From: Chrysoperla carnea
Lineage: Eukaryota; Arthropoda; Insecta; Neuroptera; Chrysopidae
Assembly (NCBI RefSeq): GCF_905475395.1
Contig: NC_058338.1
Location: 42,505,935-42,569,934 of the forward strand
Direction of reading: 5' to 3'
Length of the DNA stretch: 64,000 nt
In this document: positions 26,352 through 41,500 of the stretch, piece by piece
Layout: every line of letters starts with the position of its first letter
Numbering within the stretch: position 1 is the first letter of the stretch
Notes under the pieces: generated by a model
The model's database searches: none
The model's input: the letters and a program-made list of their open reading frames with translations, nothing else
Told to the model about the DNA's origin: nothing
Made by a program: the position numbers and the translations under genes

Positions 26352-26528
26352 GTTGTTTATTAGACAGTGTACCGCGACCTCCTGATGTACCCCCAAGAAA
26401 TCCTACAATGAGTCGACTGAACGGTCGTATCACAGGGAATCCTGCGCAAGATCCAAATGGTGATTTTGAACCATCATGTTTAGTACGAACGCCATCTGGA
26501 AATGTATACATTCCAACAGGAACCCTTA
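26352..26528 (+). CDS. Ten-m: Ten-m exon a: intracellular proline-rich segment
   Basis: This is the first recognisable Ten-m exon, 177 bp and phase 1 at both ends. It follows a pyrimidine-rich tract ending TTTGCAG and stops at a GTAAGT donor. It encodes a conserved teneurin cytoplasmic segment with the motif PRPPDVPPRNPTMSRLNG followed by FEPSCLVRTPSGNVYIP. The PPxxPPR stretch is an SH3-ligand type sequence, and in the family this region binds cytoskeletal adaptors. There is no start codon here. Confidence 0.93.
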
Positions 26529-29500
26529 GTAAGTAATAGAAGCAATTTATGTTAAATGTTATTACAAATATAAATTTTAATATTTCTACAGTGCGGATAT
26601 TATAATGCAGACAATTTAGTATTGTGACAAACATTCTTTACAAATACTACTTTAATACACGTCTATTAAAATGATAACTTTTTAACTTCACTTTACTGTT
26701 TGTTGGTTACGTTAAATTGGGGCACTTTCAACTTTAGGATCATTGCTATTGCTATCATCTTCCTGGACTAGGTAAAATCTATAATTACAAAATTCAGGCT
26801 GTGAGCAAATTTGAATCCATAATATTTGATGTTCCCAATTGCCTTTACTCATTTGGAATTTTTATTTATAAGATACAATTTATCCCGGAAATATTTTCGA
26901 AAAATAACCCGATTACCGCCTTTCATCCCTATCATTTAATAAAAAGGCATGTTAAATGTCAAGGGTACCAGTAATATGCTTGGTCTGTAACTCTTATTGA
27001 AGAATGTAAGAATGATTTCTAATTTGGCATTCAATTAGGATAAATTTCTTTAATTTCGTGACCCATTTTCTCAAACCTACACCTTAAATATGTCAGTCTA
27101 ACGACTAATTTAACCCAATTTCCAAAGTTTTCGTAAATATAAACGTTGTAGGTTGCACTGAAATGAAGCTACTCACGAAGTTTCGTAAGAGTGTTATTCA
27201 TGAAACCATACCCTCCTCTGTACTGTATACTATAAGATTGTAAAAAGATAATTTGGAAAATTTGATAGGATTTTTTACAGTTTTTTCTAGAATAGCACTT
27301 TTCTCTGCACACCCTGTATAAGCCACACGAAATTTTTGACTCTGATATTTCAGTCTCCTCTGACGCAAAAGGGAGAAAATCGTGGCACGTTGACCAATCA
27401 TCACCTGATGGTCTATTTTGCATTATTTATATTGTTGTTTTTTTCTGATATTTATTTTGCCTGAATTATAATATTTTAAACAGTAGTAGCAATGAATCAC
27501 ATCGAATACCTACCTACATTCAGTACTGTCGGACATTCAGGTCAAATACCAACCACATAAATACAAGACAACTAACTACCTATTTATACGACTTAACTAG
27601 TCCTCTTGTATTGTTTTATAGTTATAGTTATGATTAGGTGCTTATGCACAGTAAAATTTATAGTATTATGATTATTAAATATATTTTAACATTGTTACAT
27701 GCATTCTAACTAATAAATGGAACATTGACCTCCTTCATACAATCATATTTTATTCTAATCTTGTTATATATTTTCATAATGGTTACATAAAAGTTATGCA
27801 TGAAAATTCGACCTCAGTAAACTGAATTCCTTTTGTAAACTTATTTATGTTTATGAGTACAAATTATAATATTAAAAAAATTATGAGCAGCAGAGCTCTA
27901 TTACTAAGGTTGTATTTCGTCTTAGTTAGATACTTTAAATTTATAATTTCATGCTTTTTATTGAAATGGCACTTTTGTTTTTTCATGTTGCCTTGAGACT
28001 ATCAAAACAAATTTTTTTAAATTCCATTTTGCGAGGCTGTAGAGGTGCGAAAACATTAAAAACGTCATCCTCGTTTCTCCTTGAGATTAACTCAAAGTAA
28101 ATAAAATTTTGACTTAATTAAAAACATCTGGCTTAATTTGGAAGTGTAGAAGTGCGCAAAGCCTCCAAAACTGCGAAAGATCGTGATTTTTCGGCATAAT
28201 CAAGGGAGATGTATCTATAAAACTTACACCCCTAAAAGTTTTCCTTGGAAATCACCAAAGATAGCTATTTTCCTCTTGTAAATCCTCTCTAAATTATTGA
28301 CATTAATCTCTACTTTTATAATTTTGCTCTCCCTACCTAGTTGCAGCTAATTTGAGTCGACAGGAGATATTCATATATGTATATGTAACGGAGTTAAAGC
28401 ACACCTATACCCCTCTCCTATCACCTTCGGAACAGTGCATTAGTCCATCTATTCGGGGAAACATAAGTACAAATAAATATTACAACAAATCAGATATTTA
28501 AAAATTTTATTGCAGTTACCATTTAAACACATTAAAGTTTTTCCAAACTTTGTCTCCGAAAGTTTCAAAGTTTTAGGAAAACTTTACCTCTTTGAAAAAT
28601 GAATTGGTTCATTTGATTGACTAAACACGCGAAATTTCCAATTTTCTTATAAACAAGAAACTAACTTGTTAAAAAATTAATGTCGCAACGATATTATTCT
28701 TTTTTTTAAATAAGACTGTATTTATACTATGTAACCATACTATTTGCTTCAATTACAGATATGCCAAAGAATTCTACATTGGATTACAAATCAAATTCAT
28801 CATGTAGCAGCCCATCAAAAGATAAAAGTTCAGAACGATGTAATCTACCATTTGGTACACCAGTACCAGTACTGCCCGTCCGGAACAACTTACGTCGACC
28901 TAATTCCAGTCATTTTCCACAAGCATCACGGTTTCATTTTCGAAAAGGCATTGCAACAAAATGTACATGGAAATGTACGGCGATTGTATTTATCATGCTT
29001 TCAATTGTTCTTACCGCAGCACTTTCATACATTTCCGGTAAGTTTATGTAGAAATCAAAAAAAGAAACTATTATTACCATTAAAAGGTACTGGGAAAATT
29101 TCTTTAAATCATCACAATAAAATATCCAAAGAACTTTTTTTATTTAGCTTATTAAAATACATTCTCCCCTAGTTTAAAATCAATCAATTTCAATTTTTAA
29201 GCATTGAATAAATTTCTTTCACAAAGGTAATAATATTTTTTAACAAATTATTCATAAAATTTCAGCCTCCAATTTATTAAATTGGTCGTATCAAAGCACA
29301 AAAGCATGCACAGTATTAGTAGAAGAAAGTTCCGATTTATTATCCGCTTCAAAAACAATATCAGAAACAAATATCTCAACATCAAGTAAACCACGACCCT
29401 CAGCGACAGGTAGTTCTACAGCCACCAGCAGTAACACAAATAGTGCCACTGGTTCTGGAACTACAACAAGTAATGCTGGAGGTAATAACTACATTGAATC

Positions 29501-32500
29501 ATTGGATGATACAAAATTATTAAATTTGTTGCACTTGCTAAAGAAAAATACTGCTGTATATCAACGTAAACGTAGATCGATTGAAAATAGCACAGCACCC
29601 AGTGTATTAGAACCTAATTTAGTAATTAATAATAATGTAACTACTTATGTCGTAAATACTATGACAGACACCACACCACAAGTAGCAATTGTGCATGACG
29701 AATCTACTACCATTAGTTCCACAGTTACTAATACTAGCAGTGATGACGACCCTGTTATTACTACTAGTCCTAGTAACATTGTTAATATTAGTGTTGTGCA
29801 TGATACTAACAATGAAAATGTTAGTGAAATATCTTTGTTGCATGATGTTGTTTTCACCAGTGATACGCTTTTCAATGTTAGTGTTGTCCCAAACAGTACT
29901 ACTAATGACTCAAATCTACAATTGTTTGAATTAACAACGAAAAATTCGTTACTTGATTATACAAAGTTCGATAATCAAATCAATTTGACAACCACTACCA
30001 TAAAATCAACTGCCGAGGATATTACAACCACCGAGTTTAAACTTAACGTTACAACCGAATACAACGAAACGAAAACGACCGAAACTATTAACCAATCAGG
30101 TATACATTCTGTAATAAATACGATCACACACCCAATGATGATTGCATCTAAATTGAAGAAAATACCGGAAAGTATTAGTATGAAACCATCAGAAAATGAA
30201 GGTCCTGAAGTATTACAGCATGACTATCCAATTATATCATATGGACAGGATGAAGTTGAAATTGTTGAAATGGATACTGGCCCTGCTGTTGTATATCATG
30301 AATTATCTGATCGAACGATGTCTGATAAAAATAAGTTGAATAATGAAGTTGAAGAAGCAAATTCCATTAGTGCTGAAGAGAAATTACATAGAGATTCAAT
30401 TCCCGCTGCACATTTCGGAAAATTTAATGATACATCAATAAGTATCAATAATGATAGTGTAATCAGTATGCATGAACATGAAGCAACCCCATTACTAACC
30501 TCACAAAATGTGTCTTCTGTTGTTTCTCCCATTACTAATTCTTCATCTGATAATTTAAAACTAATTTCCAGTAATAAAAGTTTGAATGACATTAAAATCA
30601 ATGAGACGCCTTCACATGCCATCGAATTAACACAGCATTCAAAACGGCTGCTTGTCAATGTCACAATATCCACTGAAGGCGTGTCAACAAATGACAATGG
30701 TTCTAAACCAGTTTACATATTATCATTGTCTGTTCCCACTGATGGAGATCCAAATAATTTGCCTGGTATAAATATAGTACCACAATCTCATAACACATAC
30801 ACAACTACCGTAATCCCCACCACTATTTCAACCACTACCGCAAATCCTGAACCTCCTGCAAATAAAAATTACGGAGGTGGTGAATGTACTTGTTCTTGTC
30901 CAGCACTTGCAGATTCTGCAGATTTCATAGACGATGATTTTCTATTTGAAGACTCTTCTGAAGAATCTTCAGATACAAATACAACACGTAAGACTCAAAA
31001 ATTATCTTCTGTTGCACATTCAACAACAACAGATACAAACTCCGGCGAAAATATTACAAATAATGGTTTCTTATCAGAAAATTATACTACTGAAGGATAC
31101 TACGGATCATCAAGTACACAAGAAACATGGAATGATTATGAATATTTTTCCTCCTCTTTTTCACCTTTGTCGACCTCTACGATTGATTATGATGGATTCA
31201 GCACTTCTACAGAAGTAACATCAACCGGCTGCCCAGTGGTAACAGTTCCTCCGCCAACAATACTTATATTGGAAGGTGAGGCTTTTTTGCCATTAATTGG
31301 CAAAGCTTCACAAGCAAAAATGATTTTGAAGTTACTAATGAGTTTTTTCTATTAACAATTACTAATTTTAAATACGGATCACTCACTAATCCACGCCGCG
31401 GGTATTTGGTTAACTAACATGTAAAATAGTAGTTTGTAGCTATGCATAATTAATATTGGCTTAAGTACTAATTTTCGAACTAAAGTTGTTTTTAAAAAGT
31501 AGTTGCAGAAGTAGAATAGCTTATTGCTGTTAAACCAAATAAAATGGTAACCATACTAAATATGCTTGATTAATTAGGTGCAAAAACATTCCCAGCCAGA
31601 TCGTTTCCACCAGACGGCACAACATTCGCACAGATAGCTTTAGGACAACGTTTATCAAAAGAAATTCCGCCATATAGTTATTGGAATATGCAATTTTATC
31701 AATCAGAAGCAGCCTATGTTAAATTTGATTATAACATTCCACGTGGTGCGAGCATTGGGGTATATGCTCGCCGTAATGCTTTACCAACACACACGCAATA
31801 TCATATTTTGGAAGTTTTAAGTGGATTCAAGGCGCGAACAACTAGAGCGTCTCATGTAAGCTATAATTTATTATCTCCTCTAGTTCTTTGTTTTGTGCAA
31901 ATTATTTTATTCTTCTATTTTATTATGTAGCCATCAATGAAAAAGGAAGTTACGCATTATATGGAACAAGGTCATTGGTTCTTATCTTTGTATAATGATG
32001 ATGGAGATCCTCAAGAAGTGACTTTCATAGCTGTAATTGCCGATGATATGACTCATAATTGTCCTAATGGCTGTAGTGGGAAAGGTGAATGTCTCATGGG
32101 TCATTGTCAGTGTAATCCAGGCTTTGGAGGCGATGATTGTAGTGAAAGTAAGTATAGTCCCAACTATGTATACAATTTAAACTTTTGGGATGTGACAACT
32201 ACATATTCCATGTATTACTAACATTCTCGCCTCTTTCATAACATTATGCATGATGGAATGTCTTTTATTTAGGTGTCTGCCCAGTACTCTGTAGTCAAAG
32301 AGGTGAATATATAAATGGCGAATGCCAATGTAATCCAGGATGGAAAGGAAAAGAATGTAGTCTTCGACATGATGAATGTGAGGTTCCTGATTGTAATGGT
32401 CATGGCCATTGTGTCAACGGTAAATGTGGTTGCGTTCGTGGCTACAAAGGAAAATTCTGCGAAGAAGGTAATTAATCACTAAAAAAATGTGCTAACCTAA

Positions 32501-35500
32501 AACAAAATCTATTCTTTTTTCTATACTAACATAATTAATACGAATGATATTCTTAGTTGACTGTCCACATCCTACTTGTAATGGGCATGGCTTCTGCATT
32601 GAAGGACATTGCATTTGTAAAAAAGGTTGGAAAGGTCTCGATTGCGGACAAATGGATAAAGTTGCATTACAATGTCTTCCTGATTGTTCTGGTCATGGCA
32701 CATTCGATTTAGATACACAAACTTGCTCTTGCGAGCCACGATGGTCTGGTGAAGATTGTTCTAGAGGTATCACTTTACATCCAGTCATGTATATAAGTTT
32801 TTAATTTTATAAAATAATTACACTACAAATTTATTTTCAGAATTATGCGATTTGGATTGCGGACCACATGGCCATTGTGTGAGTGACGCGTGTCAATGTA
32901 ATACTGGATGGTCCGGCGAATTTTGTAATATGAAACAATGTGACTCGAGATGTAATGAACATGGGCAATGCAAAAATGGCACATGTCTTTGTGTTACTGG
33001 GTGGAATGGAAAACATTGTACAATGGAAGGATGTCCTAACGGATGTTCAGGGCATGGACAATGCAGAGCCAACGCTGATGGAGCTTGGGAATGTCGATGC
33101 AATGATGACTGGGATGGAAAAGATTGCAGTGTCCTATTAGAACAAAGTTGCAACGATGGTAGAGATAATGACAAAGGTATGTAAGCAAGTAACTTTGGAA
33201 TAAACGCGAAATAATTTTTACAATTGATTTTTTAAAGATGGACTAGTGGATTGTGAAGACCCCGAATGCTGTTCAAATCATATTTGTCGAAGTAGTCAAT
33301 TATGTGTATCAGCTCCAAAGCCAATAGACATTCTACTACGTAAACAGCCTCCAGCAATTACCGCCTCTTTCTTTGAAAGAATGAAATTTTTGATCGACGA
33401 AGGAAGTTTACAAAATTATGCTCGGCCAGAAACATTTAACGAAAGGTAACGAACTATGCACTTTTATATTCATTATGTTTTACTTTTTCAATGTTTTAAT
33501 CATAAAATACTTGCAACATCTGTCGTCACTTTCTTATATTCGTTAATTCATCTAACTTTTCATTTACTTTTTTATATAAAAATTCAGCACATTTTTGCTT
33601 CATACTATCATAACAAAAGAAAATATTTTTTACGATGAATTTACGAATGAATGTTTTATGTGTGAAATAAATGTCCCTGTTTATGTGCTAAATGTAAGCA
33701 GGAATTTTACAAATAATTTTTTTCAATTTCGATGCATTGTTGTGCCCCATGTCGAATAACTTTCCCGAAATTTGTGATGTGATTTATTTTTGTTTATATT
33801 AATATATTACTCTTAAATTGTTTTCAAAATTAACAAATTTAAAAATTCTAAGAATCAACGATAATACGAAGCGCCTTTTATATCTTTTCACTTTCTTCAT
33901 TCTTCAAGTGTATGCTTCTAAGATACTAATTTTTATTTGCACATTCCTCAATATCACTTTTTCCTTAATCAAAATCAATTTCTCTATCATTACTTATTTT
34001 ATTTTCTAATTATTTTCATCTTCATTCTTTAAGATATTTTAATTAAGTATTCAATAATTACTATTTTACGTTTTAAATTAATTACAATATCTTAGAAAAT
34101 ATTTCAAGTTTTTCTCATTTTCTCTACTGTAATATGTTAACCTTGATGGGCTTTATTTTCCTTGCTGCTCTCAGTGTGTTTTGGAATCATTTCAACGCGA
34201 GGTAAGATTTGCTAACAATATAATTAATCACAGTAGGTAGATAATAAAGGATCCATTCTTACATCGATATAATAAAAAATTAATAAATCCTTAAGTTTAT
34301 GTAAAATTATGTACAGCATGCGTTTTCATATTCCCAAAATTATTCCTCATATTGTGTTTGTGATTTTTTCGTTCGCTTTTTTTGTCACTTAGAATAGAAA
34401 AAAAGTAATTTAACTAGAAATAATCATTTATTAGGTATTCATATTTACTTATTAATATCATATTTACTATATTAAAAGATTTTTATTTTAATATTAGATT
34501 CTTGCAATTTTTTGTCTTAAGTTTAGTAGTAGGTAATAATTTTTTTGATTTCAATGAAATTTGTTGCCAAAATAGTGAATTCAAACTTCTGAAGTAATCA
34601 TATTTAATAGGGTCTTCCACGTTTTTTAAAAATACGGTTTAAAAGTTCGTAAACAATAATTTTTTTGCTAAAAAGGTAGAAAATAATATAAACATAACAT
34701 CTGAAACGAGTCTGTATGCCAAATACACTTTATGATACGAATAATCGATCATTATGTTTGTATTAATTAATAGACTATACAAATTCAAAAAAATTTAAAT
34801 TTTGTTACATAGAAGTGAATTATTCTTAAAACCGTTCAAATAATCTCACAAGACTTATTTTGTGTTTTTCAAATTCGTAAAATATTCGGATTTAATTGTT
34901 CGTATCGTTTCTTAATCATTTATTTGATTTTTAATTTGAAAATGAAAAATTAATAAGAACTACGAAGGTTTTTCACCTCTTGTTGGATTTATTTGAGAAG
35001 CTCTAACGTACATTCAAAGAAAATGTATTTTAAGTCTATTTTAAGTCATCGGGGGCTGATTATATTTCCCCTGGAGAGTGAAATACTGCTCTAACTCTGT
35101 TATAAATTAAAATTAATACGGCTTTTCTTTTTTACAGTTTAAGACCCTATTAATTATAAATAAACTATAAAAATCAGCATGGCTTCTTTTATCAATTCTG
35201 AGATTTACTTTTGAAAGTAAATCATCTTTCTTTTTAATCTAATTCTTTATTATACCTAATTAATTAACGTTTAAACATATTTACAGTCGATCAGCTGTGG
35301 TCCGAGGACGTGTGGTAACAGGATTAGGAACTGGTTTAATGGGTGTTAGAGTTAGTACTTCGACACCTTTAGAAGGTTTCACATTTACTCGAGACGATGG
35401 CTGGTTTGATCTCTTGGTAAACGGAGGTGGTGCTGTAACTTTACAATTTGGAAGATCACCGTTTAGACCACAAAGTCACATAGTTTATGTACCATGGAAT

Positions 35501-38500
35501 GAAGTTGTGATTATTGATGATATTACAATGTCAACTGGAGATGACAAGGTCATAATATTACCTCCACATGCGTGTAGTGCACATAATTATGATACAATGA
35601 AACCAGTTGTCCTTGCCACATGGAAACATGGATTCCAAGGAGCATGTCCTGATAAGAGCGCTATTTTAACAGAATCACAGGTATGTTTCTAATAAAACTT
35701 TAAATTAAAATCGCTGAAACACGTGACTGCACTTCATATGGATAGACAGAAAGGTTTTCCCAAGAACAATTACTAACGAATCAAAAAAGCTACTTTTTAT
35801 ATAAACTCTTAATGCAATGTTGTACTTATTGTTTTATTATTTTTAGGTGGTACAAGAAAGTCTTCAGATACCAGGAACAGGTTTGAACTTGGTATACCAA
35901 AGTTCACGCGCAGCTGGATATCTTTCAACTATACAATTACAATTAACTCCAGAAGTAATTCCAGAATCTTTAAAATTAATTCATTTACGAATTACTATTG
36001 AAGGCATTTTATTCAAGAAAGTCTTTGAAGCAGATCCAGTTATTAAATTCACGTATGCATGGAACCGTTTGAATGTTTACCGTCAAAGAGTATATGGAGT
36101 AACAACAGCTATGGTTAAAGTAGGCTATGAGTACAAAGACTGCAAAGATATTATTTGGGACGTCCAAACAACAAAACTAAGTGGCCATGATATGAGTATA
36201 TCTGAAGTTGGAGGCTGGAATTTAGATATTCATCACAGATATAACTTCCATGAAGGTATTTTACAAAAGGGTGATGGTTCTAACATTTATTTAAAACACA
36301 AACCACGAGTTATAATTACAACAATGGGAGATGGTCATCAGCGACCATTAGACTGTGTAGACTGCGAAGGTCAAGCCTCCAAGCAGAGACTTTTGGCACC
36401 TGTAGCTTTAGCAACTGCTCCAGATGGATCTATTTTTGTAGGTGATTTTAATCTAGTGCGACGTATTTTAACTGACGGCACTGTTCGAACAGTTGTTAGA
36501 TTGAAGTAAGTCTTATTCATAACTTCCCACCACTACTGTATTTCGCTTTACTAATAAAAATGTCTTTATTTCAGTGCTACCAGAGTTTCTTATCGATACC
36601 ATCTGGCTTTAAGTCCATTACACGGAACACTTTACATATCTGATCCAGAATCACATCAAATTATCAAGGTCAGAAATGTGGACGATTATTCAGATCCAGA
36701 TCATAACTGGGAAACAGTCGTTGGATCAGGCGAACGGTGCTTGCCCGGAGATGAAGCGCATTGTGGTGATGGTGCATTAGCTAGAGATGCAAAATTAGCA
36801 TATCCGAAAGGAGTAGCCGTCTCTGCTGATAATGTTTTATATTTCGCTGATGGTACAAATATTCGAATGATCGACAGAGATGGAATCATAAATACCGTCA
36901 TTGGAAATCACATGCATAAATCTCACTGGAAACCAATACCTTGTGAGGGTACTCTAAATGTGGAAGAAGTACATTTACGGTGGCCAACAGAATTATCAAT
37001 AAGTCCATTAGATAATTCATTACACATAATTGATGATCATATGATACTACAATTAGCACCAGATGGTAGAGTTAAAGTAGTTGCTGGTCAACCTTTGCAT
37101 TGTTCAACTCCAAGTACAAATATTGATATGGAACTTGCTACGCATGCAACATTGGTTATGCCTCAGAGTATTGCGTTTGGGCCAAATGGCAATTTGTATG
37201 TGGCAGAAAGCGATTCCCAACGTATAAATAGAGTTCGTGTTATAACAACAGATGGAAAAATATCTGCATATGCTGGTGCAGAGTCAAAATGTAATTGCTT
37301 GGAACGCGGATGTGATTGCTTTGAAGCGGACCATTACCTTGCTGCCAATGCAAAATTCAACACAATATCGGCAGTCGCTGTTAGTCCTGATGGAATAGTT
37401 CATATTGGAGATCAAGCTAATTACAGAATAAGATCAGTGATGGCAAGTATTCCAGACGCAAGTGGTACAAGAGAATACGAAATTTATTCGCCCGATACGC
37501 AGGAAATATACATATTTAATCGATTTGGGCAGCACATTGCCACTCGAAATATTTTGACTGGAGAAACTAACTACATTTTCTCTTACAATGTGAATACAAG
37601 TAATGGCAAACTTAGTACTGTCACAGATGCAGCCGGTAATAAAGTATTTTTATTGCGAGATTATTCAAGCTCTGTCAATTCTATTGAAAATACAAAAGGT
37701 CAAAAATGTAGACTCAGAATGTCAAGAATGAGAATGCTTCACGAATTAAGTACGCCAGATAATTATAATGTTACTTTTGAATATCATGGACAAACCGGAC
37801 TGCTAAAAACTAAACTTGACAGCAGTGGACGAAGCTATGTCTATAACTATGACGAGTTTGGTCGGCTCACAACTGCTGTTACACCAACTGGAAAAGTGAT
37901 TAACTTGTCATTTGACTTAAGCATCAAAGGTGCGGAAGTAATTGTTCGGCAAAACAATAAAAATCCCGTTTCTATGTTGATAAAAGGTGCATCGGTAACA
38001 ACGAAAGTTGGAGATGCCCAACAACATGCAATAGTTTTAGCTGATGGTAGTGTAACCAGTGTCACACCTTGGGGTCATACTATTACGACTGATACCGTTC
38101 CATATTCCATATTAACAGAAATCGATCCCTTATTAGGAGAAAGTTATCCAGTACCTGCAAAACAACGAACGGAAGTTGGAGGCGATCTAGCAAATCGATT
38201 TGAATGGAGATATTTCCCACGAAGATTGCCATCAGGAAAGAATAAAGCAATCACAAATAGAGCTGTAGCCCAAGTTGGTCGTAAACTTCGTGTTAATGGA
38301 GAAAATCTTCTAACTTTGGAATATGACAGAGATTCAGCGACTGTTGCTGTATTTATGGATGACCGAGTTGAATTGTTAAATGTTTCATATGACAGTAGTG
38401 CTAGACCTGTGAAATGGGGACCACGTAATGGTATTTTTGCCGGTGTCGATTTAGAATACGATCGATACAGTCGGTTAACAAGCTGGAAATGGGGTGACTT

Positions 38501-41500
38501 AAATGAAACTTATGGATTCGATCGTGCTGGTCGACTTAATGAAATTAGATACGGAGATGGATCATCGATGATTTATACTTTCAAGGATATGTTTAGCAGT
38601 TTACCTTTGAAAGTAACAACCCCAAGAGGAAGTGATTATCTTTTACAATATGATGAATCTGGTGCACTCCAATCTTTGACAACTCCGCGGGGTCATATCC
38701 ATGCTTTTTCATTACAAACTTCGTTAGGATTCTTTAAATACCAATATTATTCGCCAATGAATCGTCATCCATATGAAATTTTGTACAATGATGATGGACA
38801 GATTTTGGCCAAAATATACCCTCACCAATCAGGAAAGGTTGTATATATTTATGATCAAACTGGTAAATTGGAAACAAGTTTGGCTGGTTTATCCTCTACT
38901 CATTATGTATACCAAGAATCCTCGAATTTAGTTAAAAGTGTGGATATTACTGAGCCCAATTTTGAATTAAAACAAGAATTCAAATATCATGCAGGCATTA
39001 TAAAAGATGAACGATTAAAATTCAGCAGTCGAAGTGGCTTAGATAATGCCCATTACAGATATCAATATGACGGCAATGCACGTCTATCAGGAATTGATGT
39101 AGATATTAATGGCAAAGAATTACCACAATTAAGGCTTAAATATAATCAAAACTTAGGTATGTTAGAAGGCATTAGTGATTTAAGAATTTATAGAAATACT
39201 TTTAATCGATCCGTGATGCAAGATACAAGTAAACAATTCTTTACAATTACCGATTTTGATGATCACGGGCGAATCAAATCAATTTTAATAAACATCAAAT
39301 CTTTTGATGTCTACCGATTGGAATTAGAATACGATTCGAGAAATCGTATACAATCTCAGAAATTGTTAATTGGCCGAACTTCATCTATGGATAAAATTAC
39401 ATATAATGCGGATGGTCATGTGATGGAAGTATTAGGAACAAATAATTGGAAGTATGTTTACGATGAAAATGGAAATGTAATTGGAGTAATTGAACAAGGT
39501 GAAAAAACGAATTTGGGTTATGATAGTGGCGATCGGGTTGTACAATATGGAGATGCAGAATTTAATAATTATGATAATCGTGGATTTGTGGTGCGACGAG
39601 GAGAACATAGATATCGATATAATGCTCGTGGACAATTGATCCATGCTTTCGAGCGTGATAAATTCCAAACATGGTATCATTATGACGAACGAGGACGAAT
39701 GGTTGCATGGAATGATGATAAAGGAAATATCACCCAATACTTTTACTCAAATCCAACAAATCCAAATTTAATAACACACGTACATTTCCCAAAAACAACA
39801 AGAACTTTCCGTTTCTTATACGATCAACGTGATATTCTAATAACTGTTGAAACTTCAGAACAACGATTTTATGTTGCCACAGATCAAAATGGATCACCAT
39901 TAGCATTGTTTGATACAAATGGACATTTAGTGAAAGAAATGCGACGCACGCCATTTGGTAAAATTATTAAAGATTCGAATCCAGATTTCTATTTACCAGT
40001 CGACTTCCATGGTGGATTATATGAACCAAATACTCGATTAGTTTATCTTAATAAGCGACTATACGATCCTATAGTAGGTCAATGGATGACACCAACATGG
40101 GAAGAATTAGCTACGAAATTAACGACTCCGACGGATATATTCATATACAGGTTCCAAAATAATGATCCAATTAACAAAAAACAAAATATTACATATATGA
40201 CCGATTTGAATAGTTGGTTGCAACTATATGGTTACGATTTGACGAAAATGCTTGGATCACAATACACAGCCAATATGATTTATCATCCACAAGCTACTGT
40301 AACCAGTCCACAATTAGCACCAGATTTTGGTGTCATGTCAGGGCTTCAATGTATTATTGATAAGGTAAATAATTTCTTAAGTATTTGAAAATTTTATTTT
40401 TCTCAGAATATTTATTCATCTGTAACTAAATTCGCTTAGATTTAAATATTTGATTCATTAAATGCTTTTCTTTCGTTTGGAGATCTGTGGTTCTTTGTCC
40501 TACTTACTTACTAATTTTAAAGAACTCATATAGATAAACTTGGGCTTAAAGTATTTTGACATCTAACTCAGCTACGTCTTTTTAAAGAATTGTACCATTT
40601 TAAAATATGTAATTTCTAACTTAATCTTTTACTCTAACGCTCAGTTCTCTTTCTAAATTATTCCCGATACCAAACTTTCTTTAAGTTGTTATATCAGTTA
40701 AAATTTTCAAAGAATCGATTTTGCATTTCCGGAACGTACATATATTTAAATATATTCTCTGAAAATTTCAGGTTGATCTGGAAAATATTTACGAAGATAA
40801 ACAAAAAAAAAAGAATTTCATAATTATAAACGTTTTTCGTATTTATGTAAAATAAAAAGCCTTCCCAAAAGAAAACGTATTTCTTTTGCGCTCGCAAGTG
40901 AATATAACCCCTTAAGTTTTTTATTATTTTTGACAGTCTTGTATCTCTACAGTCATTTTACTTCCAACGCTTTAAGTACCGGAGCCTAGATACCTTGTTT
41001 ATATCCGGAGCCTCGATACCTTGTTTATGAATAGATACTATGTTTATACCCTAATTAGATACAATAATTTCTCTTTACATTATTACTGATTTATTAAACT
41101 TATTTAATTTTTATATTTTTAATTACAGGTAAATGAGAAATTTGCTGATACTGGATTTGTACCGAAACCCATTTTGAAAATGGAACCAAAAACTCGTAAC
41201 TTATTACCACGAGTTGCATATCGAAGATCTGTATTTGGCGAAGGTGTTTTAATTTCAAGAGTCGGTGGTCGTGCACTTGTTAGTGTTGTCGAAGGAGTAA
41301 ATAGTGTGGTTCAAGATGTTGTTACATCAGTCTTCAACAATTCATTCTTCCTAGAATTACATTTTAGTATCCACGACCAAGATGTTTTTTACTTTGTCAA
41401 AGACAATGCATTAAAAATACGTGACGACTATGAAGAATTGCAAAGAATAGCAGGATTATTTAACGTATCAAAACATGAAACATCAGAGCATGGTACTGGA

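Noticed and set aside
26302..26634. 110-codon minus-strand frame
   Set aside because: Antisense shadow of a conserved Ten-m exon.
30296..30697. 133-codon minus-strand frame
   Set aside because: Antisense of the Ten-m linker exon, explained by its low-complexity codons.
36506..36574. Frameshift between two Ten-m open frames
   Set aside because: A 69-bp GT-AG intron with matching phase restores the conserved sequence. The gene is intact.
40365..41128. Alternative shorter Ten-m end by reading into the intron
   Set aside because: Reading through gives only eight codons before a stop, and the conserved C-terminus continues at 41129. Retention is possible but unsupported.
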